From JAYEID01 sp964581885 (lineage in GTDB: Bacteria; Patescibacteriota; WWE3; JAUXAW01; JAYEID01): 6,804 bases of DNA. The translations under genes and the position numbers were made by a program. Positions 5,265-6,804 of this stretch are shown here, piece by piece (the first letter of the stretch is position 1; every line of letters begins with the position of its first letter). The notes beneath the pieces are model-generated. The model did no database searches and was not told the DNA's origin. It saw only the letters and a list, made by a program, of their open reading frames with translations. The stretch is taken from assembly GCA_964581885.1 (NCBI GenBank), contig CAZOPS010000037.1:1-6804 (forward strand), read 5' to 3'.

Positions 5265-5978
5265 ATGGGTACTGTGAGTTTGTATGTTGCGTCGGTTGGT
5301 TTGTTGGTGACTGCCCTAGCTATCCATGAGGCAGGGCATTTGGTTGTTCACAAGTTGGTAGGATTGCCTGTAAGGTGCTTATGGATTGGGTTACCTTGCG
5401 GTAAGTTGCGGGCAACTTTTCACCTTAGAAACCTTCCTGTACACATCACTCCTCTTTTATTTGGTGCGGGAGTTGATGTTAAAGAAGAAGTTTGGTGGGA
5501 AGCTTCTTTTTGGAAACGGATATTGGTTTCTTTGTACGGCCCTGCTTTTAATTTCATTACTGTCCTTCTCCTTTGTATACTTTTCCCCACTTTAGGAGGA
5601 GTGCAGTTGGGAGCAGCCATGATGTGGGCTGGCGTGTCCGCGCCGTGGCGTATGGTTTCAATGTATGGGGATGAGGCGTTGGCTCTCTCCGATGTTTCTG
5701 GACCTGTGGGGGTAGTAGAACAAGGGACGCGTTGTATAGCTGCAGATCCATTGCGAGGGGCGTTCTTTTGGTTCTTGCTCCTTTCCGTTTCGCTGGGCGG
5801 GGTAAATTTGGTACCCTTACCCGCATTGGACGGTGGTCAGGTTTTGGTTTCCGTGTTAAAAAAGTTAGGTTTGCCTTTGAGTTGGGCTAAAACCCTGACA
5901 AAAACCTTCCTAGTTTTGTTTCTGGTAGTTTTGGTTTTGCTTACCGGTAGAGATTTGTTGCAGCTAGCTACCCGTTAG
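5265..5978 (+). CDS. Site-2-protease-like M50 membrane metalloprotease, PDZ-less
   Basis: The 237-residue protein carries the M50 zinc motif HEAGH (His21, Glu22, His25) in its first membrane helix. The third ligand lies in NLVPLPALDGG (181-191, Asp189), the usual NxxPxPxLDG motif. GPAFN (92-96) in the second main helix is the family's GPxxN motif, and SGPVGVV (145-151) resembles the SGPVGI found in RseP-type proteins. Hydrophobic segments are near residues 5-28, 86-109, 165-187 and 212-228. Family knowledge: these enzymes cut membrane proteins within the bilayer, often releasing transcription regulators. At 237 residues it lacks the PDZ domains of RseP (about 450 residues), with only some 55 residues between the second and third helices. 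The substrate is unknown and no anti-sigma factor is nearby. It has its own -10 box, Shine-Dalgarno and terminator, so it is probably monocistronic or follows glmS only loosely. Confidence 0.9.
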   Translation: MGTVSLYVASVGLLVTALAIHEAGHLVVHKLVGLPVRCLWIGLPCGKLRATFHLRNLPVHITPLLFGAGVDVKEEVWWEASFWKRILVSLYGPAFNFITVLLLCILFPTLGGVQLGAAMMWAGVSAPWRMVSMYGDEALALSDVSGPVGVVEQGTRCIAADPLRGAFFWFLLLSVSLGGVNLVPLPALDGGQVLVSVLKKLGLPLSWAKTLTKTFLVLFLVVLVLLTGRDLLQLATR

Positions 5979-6018
5979 GTATTGGGGAGTTGGTCCCTGA
6001 TTCTCCAATACCTTTTTT
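5977..6018 (+). terminator. Intrinsic terminator of the M50 gene, overlapping its stop codon
   Basis: AGGTATTGGGGA (5977-5988) pairs with TCTCCAATACCT (6002-6013) over 12 bp with one G-U pair and a 13-nt loop. It is followed by six T (6013-6018). The stem begins within the TAG stop (5976-5978). Confidence 0.92.
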
Positions 6019-6025
6019 GATCTTC

Positions 6026-6034
6026 TGGTATAAT
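6026..6034 (+). promoter_or_regulatory. Extended -10 promoter for the VanZ-like gene
   Basis: TGGTATAAT is a complete extended -10 element (TGn plus TATAAT) and begins only eight bases after the preceding terminator T run. No -35 is needed for such promoters and none is evident. Transcription would begin near 6041, giving a leader of about 77 nt that is purine-rich in its second half. Confidence 0.6.
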
Positions 6035-6104
6035 TGTAGCAGTGTCCGCTTCTCGCTGCCCTCTTTGAATTTCCAAAGGAAAGAGAAAAAGAATAGAAAA
6101 TAGG

Positions 6105-6110
6105 AAGGAG
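6105..6110 (+). promoter_or_regulatory. Shine-Dalgarno of the VanZ-like gene
   Basis: AAGGAG is followed by a 7-nt spacer to ATG 6118, an ideal arrangement. It decides in favour of this start over the internal ATG at 6289, which would give a more typical VanZ length. Confidence 0.8.
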
Positions 6111-6117
6111 AGTTGCA

Positions 6118-6756
6118 ATGTTGCACAAATCCCGACGGTTATTGGCAGTTCCCTATGTACCCCTGCCTTTGGTTGAGTTGCTGTTACTGGAGTTCCTATC
6201 AGCGAATAAAGGTGTGGAAGAGCTGGACAGGCTCTTTCCCTTAATTTTTGACCTTGTTATTACAAAGCCTTCTGTTATTATTAGGGAGATGAAATTTGAG
6301 AGAATTTTGAAGAATTGGGGTCCGGTTTTCTTTTGGGCAGTGCTTATTTTTGTTGGTTCCTCTTTACCCTCGCCTGAAATTTCCAAAGTTGGTTGGGTAT
6401 CTTTCGTTATTAGTTCTTTTGCTCATTTTGTGGAATTTAGTGTTCTTTCTTTTTTAATCTTCCGTGCTTTATCTCTTGCAGAACGCAGTCCAGAAAAAGT
6501 TTTAAAGCAAGTAACAAGAACATTAGATACACTTCGTTTTGGTGTAAAGCTTTTTTTCTTGCGGTTGTTTTGGGAAATTTTTGTTCCTAAAAAGATGCTA
6601 GCTGCTATTTTGATTACTGTTGTTTACGCGGCCACAGACGAACTGCATCAGTATTTTGTGCCTGGCCGGAATTGCAGTTTTTGGGATTTTTTCTTCGACA
6701 GCTTCGGCGCCCTCTCCGGCGTTCTTTTTTATCACATTGTTCGTGTAGAGAAGTGA
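6118..6756 (+). CDS. VanZ-like family membrane protein with N-terminal extension
   Basis: The 212-residue protein has the VanZ-like pattern from residue 58 on. A first helix (68-84) ends SSLPSP, and a second contains AHFVEFSVLSFLIFRAL (102-118; His103 and Glu106 conserved). A third runs into the signature DELHQYFVPGR (174-184), followed by Asp190 and a fourth helix (191-208). Family knowledge: VanZ of Enterococcus raises teicoplanin resistance; most homologues have no known role beyond the envelope, and resistance should not be assumed. Two features differ from a plain VanZ. One is a 57-residue leader with moderately hydrophobic stretches (LLAVPYVPLPLVELLLLEFL). The other is about 35 extra residues between helices 2 and 3 (119-159), charged then aromatic-rich. 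ATG 6118 is chosen for its strong Shine-Dalgarno. The gene stops at TGA, and no clear terminator is seen in the remaining 48 bases. Confidence 0.85.
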   Translation: MLHKSRRLLAVPYVPLPLVELLLLEFLSANKGVEELDRLFPLIFDLVITKPSVIIREMKFERILKNWGPVFFWAVLIFVGSSLPSPEISKVGWVSFVISSFAHFVEFSVLSFLIFRALSLAERSPEKVLKQVTRTLDTLRFGVKLFFLRLFWEIFVPKKMLAAILITVVYAATDELHQYFVPGRNCSFWDFFFDSFGALSGVLFYHIVRVEK

Positions 6757-6804
6757 GACGTCGCCTCTAGAAAATTTCAGGCTCTCACAGCTGATAGTTG
6801 TCAA

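Noticed and set aside
6289..6291. Internal ATG (Met58) as the start of the VanZ-like gene
   Set aside because: The GGGAG before it directly abuts the ATG, leaving no usable spacing, while ATG 6118 has an ideal Shine-Dalgarno. It remains possible as a secondary start.
6799..6804. TTGACA on the - strand at the window end as a -35 box
   Set aside because: No -10-like hexamer occurs at 16-18 bp spacing, and it would fire into the end of the VanZ-like gene.

Overview
The window is a compact, moderately AT-rich stretch of bacterial chromosome with seven genes, six on the + strand and one on the - strand. The gene set and style suggest a Patescibacteria/CPR-type or similarly streamlined bacterium: an eRF1-like baeRF protein, a short-form ribosome hibernation factor, a class IV aminotransferase, glmS, a PDZ-less M50 protease and a VanZ-like protein. 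This placement is inference from gene content and protein style; there is no rRNA or marker tree here. The standard genetic code fits all seven frames. Five of the seven genes stop at TAG.

Left part (1-1393): the 3' portion of a baeRF-family gene, cut by the window start, is followed by a short hpf gene. Both point to ribosome-directed stress or rescue functions. Next comes an isolated - strand gene (1464-2057) of unknown function. It has its own strong Shine-Dalgarno, a plausible promoter and a clear intrinsic terminator (1403-1444).

Middle (2171-5187): a PLP-dependent class IV aminotransferase (branched-chain or D-amino-acid type) lies 95 bp upstream of a full glmS. GlmS makes glucosamine-6-phosphate, the entry point to UDP-GlcNAc and the cell wall. 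A 7-bp tandem repeat sits directly before the glmS start codon. GlmS is about 65 residues longer than usual. The excess falls in two in-frame insertions that consist of palindrome-rich DNA (about 3574-3740 and 4579-4650), resembling coding-sequence-embedded palindromic elements. This is the most unusual signal in the window.

Right part (5188-6804): a small site-2-protease-like M50 membrane protease with a strong Shine-Dalgarno and a -10 box ends in an intrinsic terminator that overlaps its stop codon. An extended -10 promoter follows within about 10 bp and serves a VanZ-like membrane protein with an unusual N-terminal extension. No RNA genes, CRISPR arrays, transposases or origins were seen.
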